Source of the DNA: an uncultured Lachnospiraceae bacterium
GTDB taxonomy: Bacteria; Bacillota; Clostridia; Lachnospirales; Lachnospiraceae
DNA: 64,000 nucleotides
NCBI GenBank assembly: GCA_947176505.1
Contig: CAMWQW010000002.1
Location: 62,001-126,000 of the forward strand
Direction of reading: 5' to 3'
Of the stretch, positions 56,167 through 64,000 are shown piece after piece. The notes beneath the pieces were generated by a model. That model worked only from the letters and a program-made list of their open reading frames with translations, made no database searches and was not told the DNA's origin. Made by a program: the position numbers and the translations under genes. The stretch's first letter is position 1, and the number at the start of each line of letters is the position of its first letter.

Positions 56167-57495
56167 TCAATGCTTCTTATATCTCCAATAATACCACATT
56201 CCCGTAATATCCGCCAGAGCCCATCCGATGGGCACCGACATCCATATACCTGTCACACCGATCCATTGTACCGCTGAGAGTACATAAGCTAAAATTACGC
56301 GGGTCCCAAGTGATATCACTGTCAATATTACCGATATGCCCGGCTTATGAATTGCACGATAATAGCCGTAGAACAGGAACAATAGTCCGATGCCGAAATA
56401 AAATGCGCCTTCAATGCGCAGATATCCCGCTCCGATTGCGATTGCCTCTGCACTTTCCTCGTTTAAGAACAACCCCATCAGCCGTTCTCCGAACCCCACT
56501 ACCAGCATGGAAATGACCATACAAAACAAGAAAGCTCCAAAAACCGCATCCCTCATTCCCCTGCGGATTCTTTCCGTCTTGCCCGCTCCGTAATTCTGTG
56601 CCACATAAGTGGAAAATGCATTGCCAAAGTCCTGTACCGGTGCATAGGCAAAAGAATCTATTTTCACTGCTGCCGCAAAGGCTGCCATCACTACCGGTCC
56701 GAAGCTGTTTACAAGTCCTTGAACCATCAATATACCGAAGTTCATAATCGACTGCTGTAAACATGTGAGTGTCGACAGTCCGGTGAGCTCCTTCCATATT
56801 TGTCTATCCCACTGCCGGTTATCTCTTGTCACCTGAAGCTGCGGATATTTGACATAATAATACAGTACGATACCGGCTCCCGCCAGATATTGTGAAATAA
56901 CCGTCGCCGCTGCCGCACCGCTCACACCCCACTCAAATCCTCTGATAAACAGAACGTCTAACACAATATTGACAATCGCCGACACTCCCAAAAATAAAAG
57001 CGGTATGACAGAATTGCCTACCGCACGAAGAAGACTAGCCACAAAGTTGTAAGCAAATACCGCCATAATGCCTGCAAATATCCACATGAGATATTCGCGC
57101 ATAAGCGCAGTCACCTCCTGCGGCACACGCAGAAAAATGAGAATGCCGCCCATCGCTGCATATACAAAAAAATTCAGTATGAGCGCTACAATGCCGATCA
57201 TCACAAAGGCTGTATAAATTCCTTTCTCCAGTCTCTCTTGATTTTTCCCTCCGAACTGCATCGAAAAAAAGGCGCTGCTGCCCATGCAGAGTCCGATAAT
57301 AATTGAGGTAATAAACACCATCAGCGTATAGGACGAACCAACCGCTGCCAACGCGGTCTCGCCGAGGTAACGTCCCACAATCAGCGTATCTACCACATTG
57401 TATAACTGTTGAAGCAGATTTCCCACCATGATGGGAAATGCAAACTTCAACAGCTTATCCATAATACTGCCTTCTGTCAAATCATAACTTTTCAT
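56167..57495 (-). CDS. MATE-family efflux pump
   Basis: A 442-residue pump with twelve helices. The start (DLTEGSIMDKLLKFAFPIMVGNLLQQLYNVVDTLIVGRYLG by pattern) and the SAFFSMQFGGKNQERLEKG and AQNYGAGKTERIRRGMRDA segments define the DinF/NorM-like branch. It exports cationic or aromatic compounds with H+ or Na+ exchange. It is the first gene on the transcript that leads into the BMP-kinase cluster, although its link to that system is not proven. A long inverted repeat lies upstream at 57561-57601. Confidence 0.92.
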   Translation of the reverse strand: MKSYDLTEGSIMDKLLKFAFPIMVGNLLQQLYNVVDTLIVGRYLGETALAAVGSSYTLMVFITSIIIGLCMGSSAFFSMQFGGKNQERLEKGIYTAFVMIGIVALILNFFVYAAMGGILIFLRVPQEVTALMREYLMWIFAGIMAVFAYNFVASLLRAVGNSVIPLLFLGVSAIVNIVLDVLFIRGFEWGVSGAAAATVISQYLAGAGIVLYYYVKYPQLQVTRDNRQWDRQIWKELTGLSTLTCLQQSIMNFGILMVQGLVNSFGPVVMAAFAAAVKIDSFAYAPVQDFGNAFSTYVAQNYGAGKTERIRRGMRDAVFGAFLFCMVISMLVVGFGERLMGLFLNEESAEAIAIGAGYLRIEGAFYFGIGLLFLFYGYYRAIHKPGISVILTVISLGTRVILAYVLSAVQWIGVTGIWMSVPIGWALADITGMWYYWRYKKH

Positions 57496-57560
57496 GATGT
57501 GTCACTCTTTTCCTAACTTCAGAAGAATGTTCCTATGAACATCTCTTCCGGGCAAAATTC

Positions 57561-57601
57561 AGTAACTCTAAGTAAGCATTCTTGACATACTTAGAGTTAC
57601 T
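57561..57601. promoter_or_regulatory. Perfect 14-bp inverted repeat between glnA and the MATE gene
   Basis: Arms 57561-57574 and 57588-57601 pair perfectly around a 13-base loop. No U run follows on the minus strand, so it is not a standard terminator of glnA. A second palindrome ATGTTC-CTAT-GAACAT is at 57527-57542. Confidence 0.75.
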
Positions 57602-57629
57602 ATAATTCTCAGTATAACTTTATATCTTT

Positions 57630-59066
57630 TTATAAATCGTAATACATCTTAAATTCAGCCGGATTCGGAATCTGTTCCATCTTCTTAAGCTCCGCACGCT
57701 TACGTGCCACCCACACGTCGATCAGCCTTTGCGGGAACACGCCTCCTTTTGTCAGATAATCATGATCCTGCTCCAATGCATCTAAAGCCTCACCCAAGGA
57801 TTTCGGCAATCCTTTGATTTTCTTCTGCTCTTCTTCCGACAATGTATAGAGGTTAAAATCATACGGTCCCCATCCGTTTTGTTCAGGGTCAATCTGATTC
57901 TCGATACCGTCTAAACCAGCCATCAGAATCGCCGCATATGCATAATACGGATTTGCCGTAGCATCAGGATTACGCAGTTCAAACCGCTTCGTCTCCGGTG
58001 TCTTAGCGTAAGCAGGTATCCGGATGACTGCGCTTCGATTAGATGTCGCATACCCTACCGTGACCGGTGCCTCATACCCCGGTACAAGACGCTTGAACGA
58101 GTTCGTAGACGGGTTAGTAAACGCACATAGCGATGCGATATGTTTTAACAGTCCTCCGATAAAATAATGTGCTGTACGGCTTAACCCCGAATACCCTTCT
58201 GCATCATAAAACAAAGGTTTGCCGTCTTTGAGCAGTAACATATGTACATGCAGTCCATTGCCCGCTTCCTGATAAATCGGTTTCGGCATGAATGTTGCTG
58301 TCTTGCCTTCTTTTGCTGCCAGATTCTTGATGATGTACTTGATAATCATCGTATTATCCGCCATAGCCGGCATGTCGGCAAGCTCCACCTCAATTTCCAT
58401 CTGTCCCGGTCCTCCCACCTCATGATGGTGATATTTCACACGGATTCCCCAGTCCTCCATCATCATACACATACGGCTTCGCAAATCATAACCGACATCC
58501 TGCGGCGCCGCCACATGATAGCCGCCCTTGTAAGGCACTTCATAACCGTTATTACCGGGATTGCCCATGTCCAGTGTACAGTTCCAATCCGCCTGTCTGG
58601 TATCCACACGATAGCCGCACTGCTGCGGTGACACTTCAAAGCGCGCCGTATCAAACAAATAAAACTCGAACTCCGGACCAATAATCATACGGTCTGCAAT
58701 ACCGCTCTCTTTCATATACTCTACCGCACGAAGGCTCACATTCTTCGGATACTGGTCAAACGGCTTATTCTCACCCTTGCCGATCGTACATACATTGCCG
58801 CACATCGTCAGTGTCGGAACCACTGCAAACGGATCCACATAAGCCGTATCCGGATCAGGCAAAAACACCATATCACTCTTCTCAATAGGCGCATATCCGT
58901 AATTGGAACCGTCAAAACCGATACCGTATGTGAACGTATCCTCACCAAACCGCTCCACCGGAATGGTAATGTGACGCCACCTGCCGTCAATATCCGTCAT
59001 CTTGAAATCAATCATGCGGATATCCTTTTCTTTGCACAACTTCAGAATCTCTTCGCTTCTGTTCAT
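57630..59066 (-). CDS. glnA: Type I glutamine synthetase
   Basis: A 478-residue enzyme making glutamine from glutamate, ammonia and ATP. Motifs: DFKMTDIDGRWRHITIP, MIIGPEFEFYLFD, YHHHEVGGPGQMEIEV, GNGLHVHMLLLKDGK, SNRSAVIRIPAYAKTPETKR and FELRNPDATANPYYAYAAIL. The C-terminal YDFNLYTLSEEE region is where the beta-type adenylylated Tyr sits. The protein is slightly longer than the usual 440-470. An extended -10 promoter lies upstream. No GlnR/TnrA box is seen. Confidence 0.96.
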   Translation of the reverse strand: MNRSEEILKLCKEKDIRMIDFKMTDIDGRWRHITIPVERFGEDTFTYGIGFDGSNYGYAPIEKSDMVFLPDPDTAYVDPFAVVPTLTMCGNVCTIGKGENKPFDQYPKNVSLRAVEYMKESGIADRMIIGPEFEFYLFDTARFEVSPQQCGYRVDTRQADWNCTLDMGNPGNNGYEVPYKGGYHVAAPQDVGYDLRSRMCMMMEDWGIRVKYHHHEVGGPGQMEIEVELADMPAMADNTMIIKYIIKNLAAKEGKTATFMPKPIYQEAGNGLHVHMLLLKDGKPLFYDAEGYSGLSRTAHYFIGGLLKHIASLCAFTNPSTNSFKRLVPGYEAPVTVGYATSNRSAVIRIPAYAKTPETKRFELRNPDATANPYYAYAAILMAGLDGIENQIDPEQNGWGPYDFNLYTLSEEEQKKIKGLPKSLGEALDALEQDHDYLTKGGVFPQRLIDVWVARKRAELKKMEQIPNPAEFKMYYDL

Positions 59067-59157
59067 AACCCCCTGCTCCTTTCAGATTTCCCTTAGTGTA
59101 TCTATCAGACTCAGATATCCTATCGACTCTTGATATCAGAATCTATTTGATTCTTAT

Positions 59158-59166
59158 AGTATAACA
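59158..59166 (-). promoter_or_regulatory. Extended -10 promoter of glnA
   Basis: TGTTATACT on the minus strand, about 90 bases upstream of the ATG. The leader contains two GATATC-centred repeats and an AGAATC/GATTCT hairpin. Confidence 0.5.
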
Positions 59167-59229
59167 TATGAAAGCAGGTTACCGCATTATCTTTTTATGA
59201 ATACAAACAGGTTCTGAAAGTAAATGGGA

Positions 59230-59910
59230 TTACCTGTTTTTCGGCAATCCCATTTTATCTAATATTCCGTCCGCACTCACTCCGGGATGTGTCAGATACA
59301 GCCGGCATATCTGTTCGGCAAGTTTTTCACTGATGCCGTTCCTTACCGCAATTTCCCCGACAGATATCTTCTTATCCGTATCCCGCATGACCGACTTAAC
59401 GATTCGTCTCATATCATGTGCGGCACTCGCCTGTTCTGTCTCACTTGCTTTGGTCTGATGCGCAACTTCCACTTTCTCTACTTGATATGTTCCGTCATCC
59501 GTAACTGTAAGCACCGCAAAAGTAATCGGCTGCGTAAACCGCCTCGGTCCACAGCTTCCCGGATTCAGCATAAACTGCCCGTTCTCGTTCTTTTCCTCAT
59601 ATTTATGGGAATGACCATAGATAATGATATCAATATCCTGCAAGTTCTTGGGAATATATTTCTTATTATGCACCATGAAGAAACGGATTCCGTACAAACA
59701 GACTGAAAGCGCCTCCGGCAGTTCTTTCGCCCACTCCTTGTCATTATTGCCACGCACCGCATAGGTCGGCGCAATCTGATTGAGTTTGTCCAAAATCTCC
59801 GGTTTATTAATGTCCCCGCCGTGCAGGATTGTCTCACATCCTTGTAAAGTCTCCTCCACCTCCGGACGCAGAAGTCCGTGTGTATCTGAAATAATTCCTA
59901 CTTTGTGCAT
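59230..59910 (-). CDS. Metallophosphoesterase (YfcE/MJ0936-like) with C-terminal extension
   Basis: A 226-residue protein. The phosphoesterase core (about 1-155) has GIISDTHG, LHGGDINKPEIL, VRGNNDKEW, IIYGHSHKYEE and LNPGSCGPRR, the ligand set of the YfcE/MJ0936 family. The last 65 residues are an extra helical domain with GEIAVRNGISEKLAEQICRL, which looks like a small helix-turn-helix fold and is not part of the standard family. It may recognise a partner or nucleic acid. The gene is on the glnA strand, separated by 163 bases. Confidence 0.88.
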   Translation of the reverse strand: MHKVGIISDTHGLLRPEVEETLQGCETILHGGDINKPEILDKLNQIAPTYAVRGNNDKEWAKELPEALSVCLYGIRFFMVHNKKYIPKNLQDIDIIIYGHSHKYEEKNENGQFMLNPGSCGPRRFTQPITFAVLTVTDDGTYQVEKVEVAHQTKASETEQASAAHDMRRIVKSVMRDTDKKISVGEIAVRNGISEKLAEQICRLYLTHPGVSADGILDKMGLPKNR

Positions 59911-59943
59911 ACTTTACGCTCCTTGATATTCGTGCTTAGAGGC

Positions 59944-60993
59944 TTACTTTTCTGACAGTTGTGACAGTGGTCTGAAGGTATACCCCATCTCCTCCCATTT
60001 GGTCAAAAGCTCATCCAGAATCTCTCCGTTGGTAGAGGATGTATTGTGGAGAAGTACCACCGCTCCCGGATGGATTCGTGTTGTAAGCTTATCCAATGCT
60101 TCATCACGGCTTGGCTGATCATCCTGATTCCAATCCACATAAGCCAGACTCCAGAAGATCGTATGATACCCTAACTCTTGCGCCATCTTAAGATTCTCCA
60201 CATTACATTTGCCCTGAGGCGGACGATAATAAAGGGAAAGCTCTTTGCCCGTTATGTCATGGAATAAATCCGCCACATCATCCATTTCTTTCCGAAAAAC
60301 CTCCTCATCGGAGATGGTCGGCATATCAAGATGATGGTAGGTATGATTTCCCACCATATGACCTTCCTCCGCCATACGCTTCACCAAGTCGGGCGCCGTC
60401 TCCAAGAAATGTCCTACCACAAAAAACGTTGCCTTCACATTATGTTTCTTTAAAGCATCCAGAATCGGCTCCGTATTACCGTTCTCATAGCCGCAGTCAA
60501 AGGTGAGATAAATCACTTTCTCATTGTCCTCTCCCACATAATAAGCATCATACCACGCCAAATCTTCCGGCAGCGCATTACCTGTAGGCTGTGTTCCCGA
60601 TTCGCCAAAAGAAAGACCCCAATCCTCCGAGGCAAGCGTCAGTTCCCAGCCTGCAGGCGGCACTTTTCTGTCTGCGCTTTCATTTCCGTCCGGCTCTTCA
60701 TTGTTGCTATTCTGCGTTTGAATGTCATCCTGTCCATTGTCGCTATTCTGCGCTTGTATTTTGTCCTGTTCCGGCTGTGAAACCGAATCTTCCTGCATCT
60801 CTCCTGCTTCGGTCTGAATCTCTTCCTCCACAATTGCAGTCACGCTCGCCGACGGCGGTTCTAATTCATTCGTCGCTCTGCTTTGACATCCTGACAAAAT
60901 CATTATTGTCAGCATTGCCACACTGAAGGCAGCTGATGTGGCAAAATTCTCTCCTTTTAGTTTTCTTTTTCTTCTTCTAATGTTGTTCTTCAT
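59944..60993 (-). CDS. PdaA-like polysaccharide deacetylase, lipoprotein
   Basis: A 349-residue protein. The signal sequence ends with a lipobox (TIMILSGCQSRA, Cys about 36), followed by a repeat-rich Gln/Asn/Asp linker (about 60-110). The NodB domain (about 150-345) has VIYLTFDCGYENGNT, a PdaA-type variant in which the second Asp of TFDDG is Cys, then GNHTYHHLDM, YYRPPQGKCN and FWSLAYVDWNQ. PdaA removes acetyl groups from muramic acid in peptidoglycan. Four 11-bp-spaced repeats lie upstream, pointing to control by an OmpR-type regulator such as the VanR-like one nearby. Confidence 0.88.
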   Translation of the reverse strand: MKNNIRRRKRKLKGENFATSAAFSVAMLTIMILSGCQSRATNELEPPSASVTAIVEEEIQTEAGEMQEDSVSQPEQDKIQAQNSDNGQDDIQTQNSNNEEPDGNESADRKVPPAGWELTLASEDWGLSFGESGTQPTGNALPEDLAWYDAYYVGEDNEKVIYLTFDCGYENGNTEPILDALKKHNVKATFFVVGHFLETAPDLVKRMAEEGHMVGNHTYHHLDMPTISDEEVFRKEMDDVADLFHDITGKELSLYYRPPQGKCNVENLKMAQELGYHTIFWSLAYVDWNQDDQPSRDEALDKLTTRIHPGAVVLLHNTSSTNGEILDELLTKWEEMGYTFRPLSQLSEK

Positions 60994-61098
60994 GACGCTG
61001 TCTCCCGTTTCTTATGTATTATATCATCCCGCCCGGCAATCCTATGCCTCTGTCGTACCGGGCTATAATCTTTTCTTTCATTATGATAAAATACATCT

Positions 61099-61136
61099 GC
61101 ATCAAAATTGCATCATATGTGTATCAAAGTTGCATC
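61099..61136 (-). promoter_or_regulatory. Four direct repeats at 11-bp spacing upstream of the deacetylase gene
   Basis: GCATC, GCATC, GTATC and GCATC (plus-strand reading) begin at 61099, 61110, 61121 and 61132, exactly 11 bases apart. The inner 16-base repeats (61101-61116 and 61123-61138) differ at one base. The array ends 14 bases before a CATAAT -10-like box on the minus strand, as expected for an OmpR-type activator. Confidence 0.75.
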
Positions 61137-61180
61137 ATCTTCAGTGTGTTCTCTCTGCAACGTGGTTTTCCAGACATCGT

Positions 61181-62017
61181 TCAGTTTCCATCATTTTCCA
61201 AATACTCCTCAAGGCAGATTCCCCGCTCATGTATTTCACTTGCCGCTTCGACTCCCACATACCGGTAATGCCACGGCTCATTTGCCACTCCCGTAATCTC
61301 TGTCTTATCCGGCGGATACCGATTGATGAATCCATATAGATGCGCATGATTCTCTAACCATGCATATACTTGCGCCCCTTCGGAATGTACTTTGTCCGCA
61401 TTGATATCAACAGCAAGCCCAAGTTCGTGTTCGCTCGTACCGGGAACAGCCACCCACAGCTCCGTCTCTGTCTTGGCTTCTTCCGCTGACATTCCGTCCG
61501 CCTGATAGCCTTGTATCCTGTCGTTATAGATGTCTTCCTGCTCTGTTCTTGTCCGGTAACCACTTCTTACAATCGGATAAATCCCTTCTGCTCTGGCATC
61601 GTCAAACATCTTCTGTAAATACGGATAAATCCGCTTGTCCACGCATTCCCCGTTGGATAATTCAACCGTTTCTATCTCAAGTTTTTCCGGTAGTGGATGC
61701 CATTTATTAACTAGGGTCAGATTCCAGCCATTATCGAAATCGTCCGAAACCTTATCAATACTTTCTGATTCATTATCAAAACTTTTCTGTTCGTTGTTAA
61801 AAACTGTTGATTCATTCGCTGCATACTCTATACTGCTTATAAAACTCTTCGCATCAGTATCGGTTTCGTTTTCTCTCTCCTTAAGTACCCCGATACAGAA
61901 TATAACAATCCATATACAGACAAGCATTAGAAAATTTAAGAATAGCTGTATCTTTTTCTTTCTTCTTTTTCTGCTTTGCCTAACTCTCCTATTCGACCGT
62001 GAGATATTCCTGTGCAT
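61181..62017 (-). CDS. VanY-like D-alanyl-D-alanine carboxypeptidase
   Basis: About 278 residues. An N-terminal basic stretch (RRVRQSRKRRKKK) and one helix (about 23-45) anchor it, with the peptidase outside. The M15B core has VRSGYRTRTEQEDIYNDRI, SEHELGLAVDI (metal His and Asp) and NEPWHYRYVG (catalytic Glu and metal His). It removes the terminal D-Ala of pentapeptide stems. The start at 62017 is chosen because GGAGGA lies 7 bases before; the longer frame from 62047 includes the palindrome. It is 120 bases downstream of the sensor kinase. Confidence 0.93.
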   Translation of the reverse strand: MHRNISRSNRRVRQSRKRRKKKIQLFLNFLMLVCIWIVIFCIGVLKERENETDTDAKSFISSIEYAANESTVFNNEQKSFDNESESIDKVSDDFDNGWNLTLVNKWHPLPEKLEIETVELSNGECVDKRIYPYLQKMFDDARAEGIYPIVRSGYRTRTEQEDIYNDRIQGYQADGMSAEEAKTETELWVAVPGTSEHELGLAVDINADKVHSEGAQVYAWLENHAHLYGFINRYPPDKTEITGVANEPWHYRYVGVEAASEIHERGICLEEYLENDGN

Positions 62018-62034
62018 CTTCAGCTCCTCCTGCC

Positions 62035-62055
62035 TTGATACAATCATTGTATCAA
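62035..62055. promoter_or_regulatory. Palindrome in the vanY promoter
   Basis: TTGATACAA-TGA-TTGTATCAA, perfect 9-bp arms, overlapping a TACAAT -10-like box. Confidence 0.7.
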
Positions 62056-62072
62056 CTGCAAGAGCGCCATTT

Positions 62073-62132
62073 CTGATTTTATTCTGACATGTTTCTCAAG
62101 TCTTCCTGCAGAAAATCTTAGAACTTCCTTAA
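62073..62132 (-). promoter_or_regulatory. Six elements phased at 11 bp upstream of vanY
   Basis: Minus-strand TTAAG, CTAAG, TGCAG, TTGAG, GTCAG and ATCAG occur at exact 11-base intervals between 62132 and 62073. The first, second and fourth are closely similar; the others keep only the AG end. They lie just upstream of the -35 region of vanY. Confidence 0.45.
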
Positions 62133-62137
62133 GAAAT

Positions 62138-63271
62138 CTACTGCATCGGAATCCGAACCGTAAATACGCTCCTCTCATCCTCGCTCTTTGCCGTAATGCT
62201 TCCTCCATGAGCTTCCACGATTTCTTTGGCAATCGCAAGTCCGAGTCCGGCGCCTCCGGTGGCAGTACTCCTCGCCGCATCCAGTCTGTAAAACTGCTCA
62301 AATATACGTCCCAGCTTTTCTTTTGGAATCGTATTGCCCTGATTGGTAAAAGAAACCGTGACGTTATCATCCTGCATGGTAACCGCAATCTCAATCGTGC
62401 TGCCTTCATAACTATAAAGCACGGCATTTCGGAGAAGATTGTCGAAAACTCTCTGCATTTTATCCGCATCGCACTGCTGCATCAAATCATGAGGAGCGTC
62501 TAAATGGCACTGAAGGTTTTTCTCTTTCAGCATAGGCTTAAATTCATACACTAACTGCTCCAGCAAGCGCGTCAGATCAATTCTGCCGTATTGTAACACA
62601 AGATCTGTGTAATTAAACCTCGCTATCTCAAAGAACTCGTTAATCAACACTTCCAGCCTCTCCGCTTTATCCAACGAAATTGAAAGATACTTCGTCCGCA
62701 ATTCTCCTGAAATTTCTTCCTCGTCACGCAGCAAGTTCAAATAACCGATGACAGACGCAAGCGGTGTCTTTAAATCATGCGCAAGATACATGACCAAGTC
62801 ATTTTTGCGCTGCTCGGTCAAACGCATATCCATTCTTTGTTTCTCCAATGTATGTTTAATGATATTCATCTTTTTCTCTATCCCCATCAGTTCCAACGAC
62901 AAGGATATGTCTTTCGTATCTTCTTGCAGCAATGCATCCATACCACTGTTGATTTCTAAAAAATATTCTGTAAATCTATTCAGATATATCCTAAAGATAA
63001 CAAGAAAAAGCACAGTGACGGCAATCGCAAAAATCAACTCAATATGATTACGAAGCAAATAGCGATAAATGCGATTGGCATTCTCATAACTTATATAAAA
63101 ATTATGATGCAGAAAATCCACTACCCAATTTGCAAAATTCCCTCTCAGCACATAATTATATAGCAGATAAACGCCCACCACCGCACAAAGCATCATGACG
63201 GCTATCCGTACAAATATCCTCGTCCGAAACTGATGAAAATCATTGTTCCTAATTTCTTTTTCATTTTTCAA
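62138..63271 (-). CDS. VanS-like sensor histidine kinase
   Basis: A 377-residue kinase. Helix 1 about 20-42, a short outside loop (about 43-74) and helix 2 about 76-97, so no large sensor domain. HisKA has LVMYLAHDLKTPLASVIGYL (His about 165), followed by NLLRNAVLYSYEG, FTNQGNTIPKEKLGRIFEQFYRLD and GGAGLGLAIAKEIVEAHGG. The HDLKTP form and short loop are as in VanS of the glycopeptide systems. It overlaps the regulator gene by 11 bases. Confidence 0.9.
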   Translation of the reverse strand: MKNEKEIRNNDFHQFRTRIFVRIAVMMLCAVVGVYLLYNYVLRGNFANWVVDFLHHNFYISYENANRIYRYLLRNHIELIFAIAVTVLFLVIFRIYLNRFTEYFLEINSGMDALLQEDTKDISLSLELMGIEKKMNIIKHTLEKQRMDMRLTEQRKNDLVMYLAHDLKTPLASVIGYLNLLRDEEEISGELRTKYLSISLDKAERLEVLINEFFEIARFNYTDLVLQYGRIDLTRLLEQLVYEFKPMLKEKNLQCHLDAPHDLMQQCDADKMQRVFDNLLRNAVLYSYEGSTIEIAVTMQDDNVTVSFTNQGNTIPKEKLGRIFEQFYRLDAARSTATGGAGLGLAIAKEIVEAHGGSITAKSEDERSVFTVRIPMQ

Positions 63272-63962
63272 TGGTATACCCTACTCCCCATACAGTCTTG
63301 ATAAAACGCGGATTTCTCGCAGGTTCATTCATTTTCTCACGCAATCTGCCAATATGCGTCATGACTGTATTATTCTGATCCAGATATTTTTCGCCCCACA
63401 CGGCTTCATATAATTCCTCCGATGCAATCACCGTTCCTTGATGCTCACACAAATACCAGAGAATAGAAAATTCGATTGGCGTAAGTGACAGTTCCGCCTC
63501 ATAGAGAAAACATTTATGATTTTCACGATTAATACGCAGCCCCCTGATATCATATTCATTCTCTTCTGCCGTCTGTATCGGTGCAGACTGATTATAACGC
63601 GTATATCGCCGCAATTGTGTCTTGACTCTGGCTACCACCTCAAGAGGGTTAAAAGGTTTGGTAATATAATCGTCGGCGCCAACCGTCAACCCCATAATCT
63701 TATCCGTATCCTGCACCTTCGCCGTGAGCATAATGATCGGAAAATAATACCGTTCCCTGATTTTCCTACAGATACGAATGCCATCGATATCCGGCAGCAT
63801 AATATCTAAAATAGCAAGGTCCGGCTCTTTCTCCTCTATACATTGCAGCGCCTGTATTCCATTATAAAACTTATACACCGTATAACCGTCGCTTTTCAGA
63901 TAGACCTCTAGCAAATCGGCAATTTCTTCCTCATCATCTACCACCAGAATCTTCTCATTCAT
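63261..63962 (-). CDS. VanR-like OmpR-family response regulator
   Basis: A 233-residue regulator. The receiver has KILVVDDEEEIADLL, acceptor Asp53 in LAILDIMLPDIDG, and Lys in GADDYITKPFNP. The C-terminal OmpR-type winged helix has LTPIEFSILWYLCEHQGTVI, SEELYEAVWGEKYLDQNNTVMTHIGRLREKM and FIKTVWGVGYTIEK. Members bind direct repeats at 11-bp spacing, of the kind seen before vanY and the deacetylase gene. The promoter lies outside the window on the right. Confidence 0.92.
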   Translation of the reverse strand: MNEKILVVDDEEEIADLLEVYLKSDGYTVYKFYNGIQALQCIEEKEPDLAILDIMLPDIDGIRICRKIRERYYFPIIMLTAKVQDTDKIMGLTVGADDYITKPFNPLEVVARVKTQLRRYTRYNQSAPIQTAEENEYDIRGLRINRENHKCFLYEAELSLTPIEFSILWYLCEHQGTVIASEELYEAVWGEKYLDQNNTVMTHIGRLREKMNEPARNPRFIKTVWGVGYTIEK

Positions 63963-64000
63963 CTCTCTTTCTCTTCTCCTCTACAGCTTATTCGCACCGC

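Noticed and set aside
57581..57606. Plus-strand TTGACA and TATAAT pair in the inverted repeat
   Set aside because: The spacer is only 13 bases and no plus-strand gene follows.

Overview
The window looks like the chromosome of an anaerobic, motile Firmicute of the family Lachnospiraceae (class Clostridia). The evidence is the meso-DAP-type MurE, a fused SecDF, the SCIFF ranthipeptide pair next to SecDF, HemZ, MecA, IscS/NifU-type Fe-S assembly, DUF6033-like and BMP-family proteins, the absence of respiratory genes, moderate GC and strong AGGAGG ribosome sites. This placement is inferred from gene content, not from a database search. Almost all genes are on the minus strand. No rRNA, tRNA, CRISPR array, complete insertion sequence or prophage was seen.

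Layout. 1-4.2 kb: start of priA, murE, recJ. 4.3-8.9 kb: secDF, the radical SAM maturase scfB, its 47-residue six-cysteine precursor scfA (8177-8320) and a small membrane protein. 9.0-15.2 kb: CorC-type CBS protein, HAD phosphatase, 7TM hybrid kinase, SseB-like protein and DMT exporter. 15.3-18.8 kb: hisS-aspS plus an 80-residue protein. 18.9-21.1 kb: nifS-nifU Fe-S assembly, next to a chimeric scar made of a MATE fragment joined to a response-regulator fragment. 21.2-25.6 kb: hemZ, an M20 peptidase and two membrane proteins that may form a permease. 25.8-27.2 kb: enolase with an unusual insertion of about 32 residues. 27.3-32.6 kb: MacB-like export operon with a surface CARDB-like protein and a lipoprotein. 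32.6-36.2 kb: a GntR(YtrA-type)-ABC operon with a near-consensus promoter and a 27-bp palindromic operator. 36.2-43.0 kb: gpmI, a Lys-rich repeat/TPR membrane protein, a YgjP metalloprotease, a DEAD-box helicase and mecA. 43.2-50.4 kb: two chemoreceptors, a hybrid kinase, an Rrf2 regulator and two genes behind sigma-28-like promoters. 50.5-57.5 kb: a tightly overlapped set of two BMP-type binding proteins, a hybrid kinase with HPt and a dual-receiver regulator, with a MATE pump upstream. 57.6-64 kb: glnA, a phosphoesterase, a PdaA-like deacetylase and a VanR-VanS-VanY-like envelope module.

How the parts fit together. The window is rich in signalling: four histidine kinases, two chemoreceptors, and GntR, Rrf2 and OmpR-type regulators. 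The most interesting candidate system is the BMP-BMP-kinase-receiver cluster. Its two binding proteins are anchored by an uncleaved N-terminal helix and have no ABC transporter partner, which suggests ligand sensing in the style of LuxP-LuxQ. The second is the SCIFF ranthipeptide locus. The third is the envelope module, where tandem sites with exact 11-bp phasing lie in front of both vanY and the deacetylase gene.
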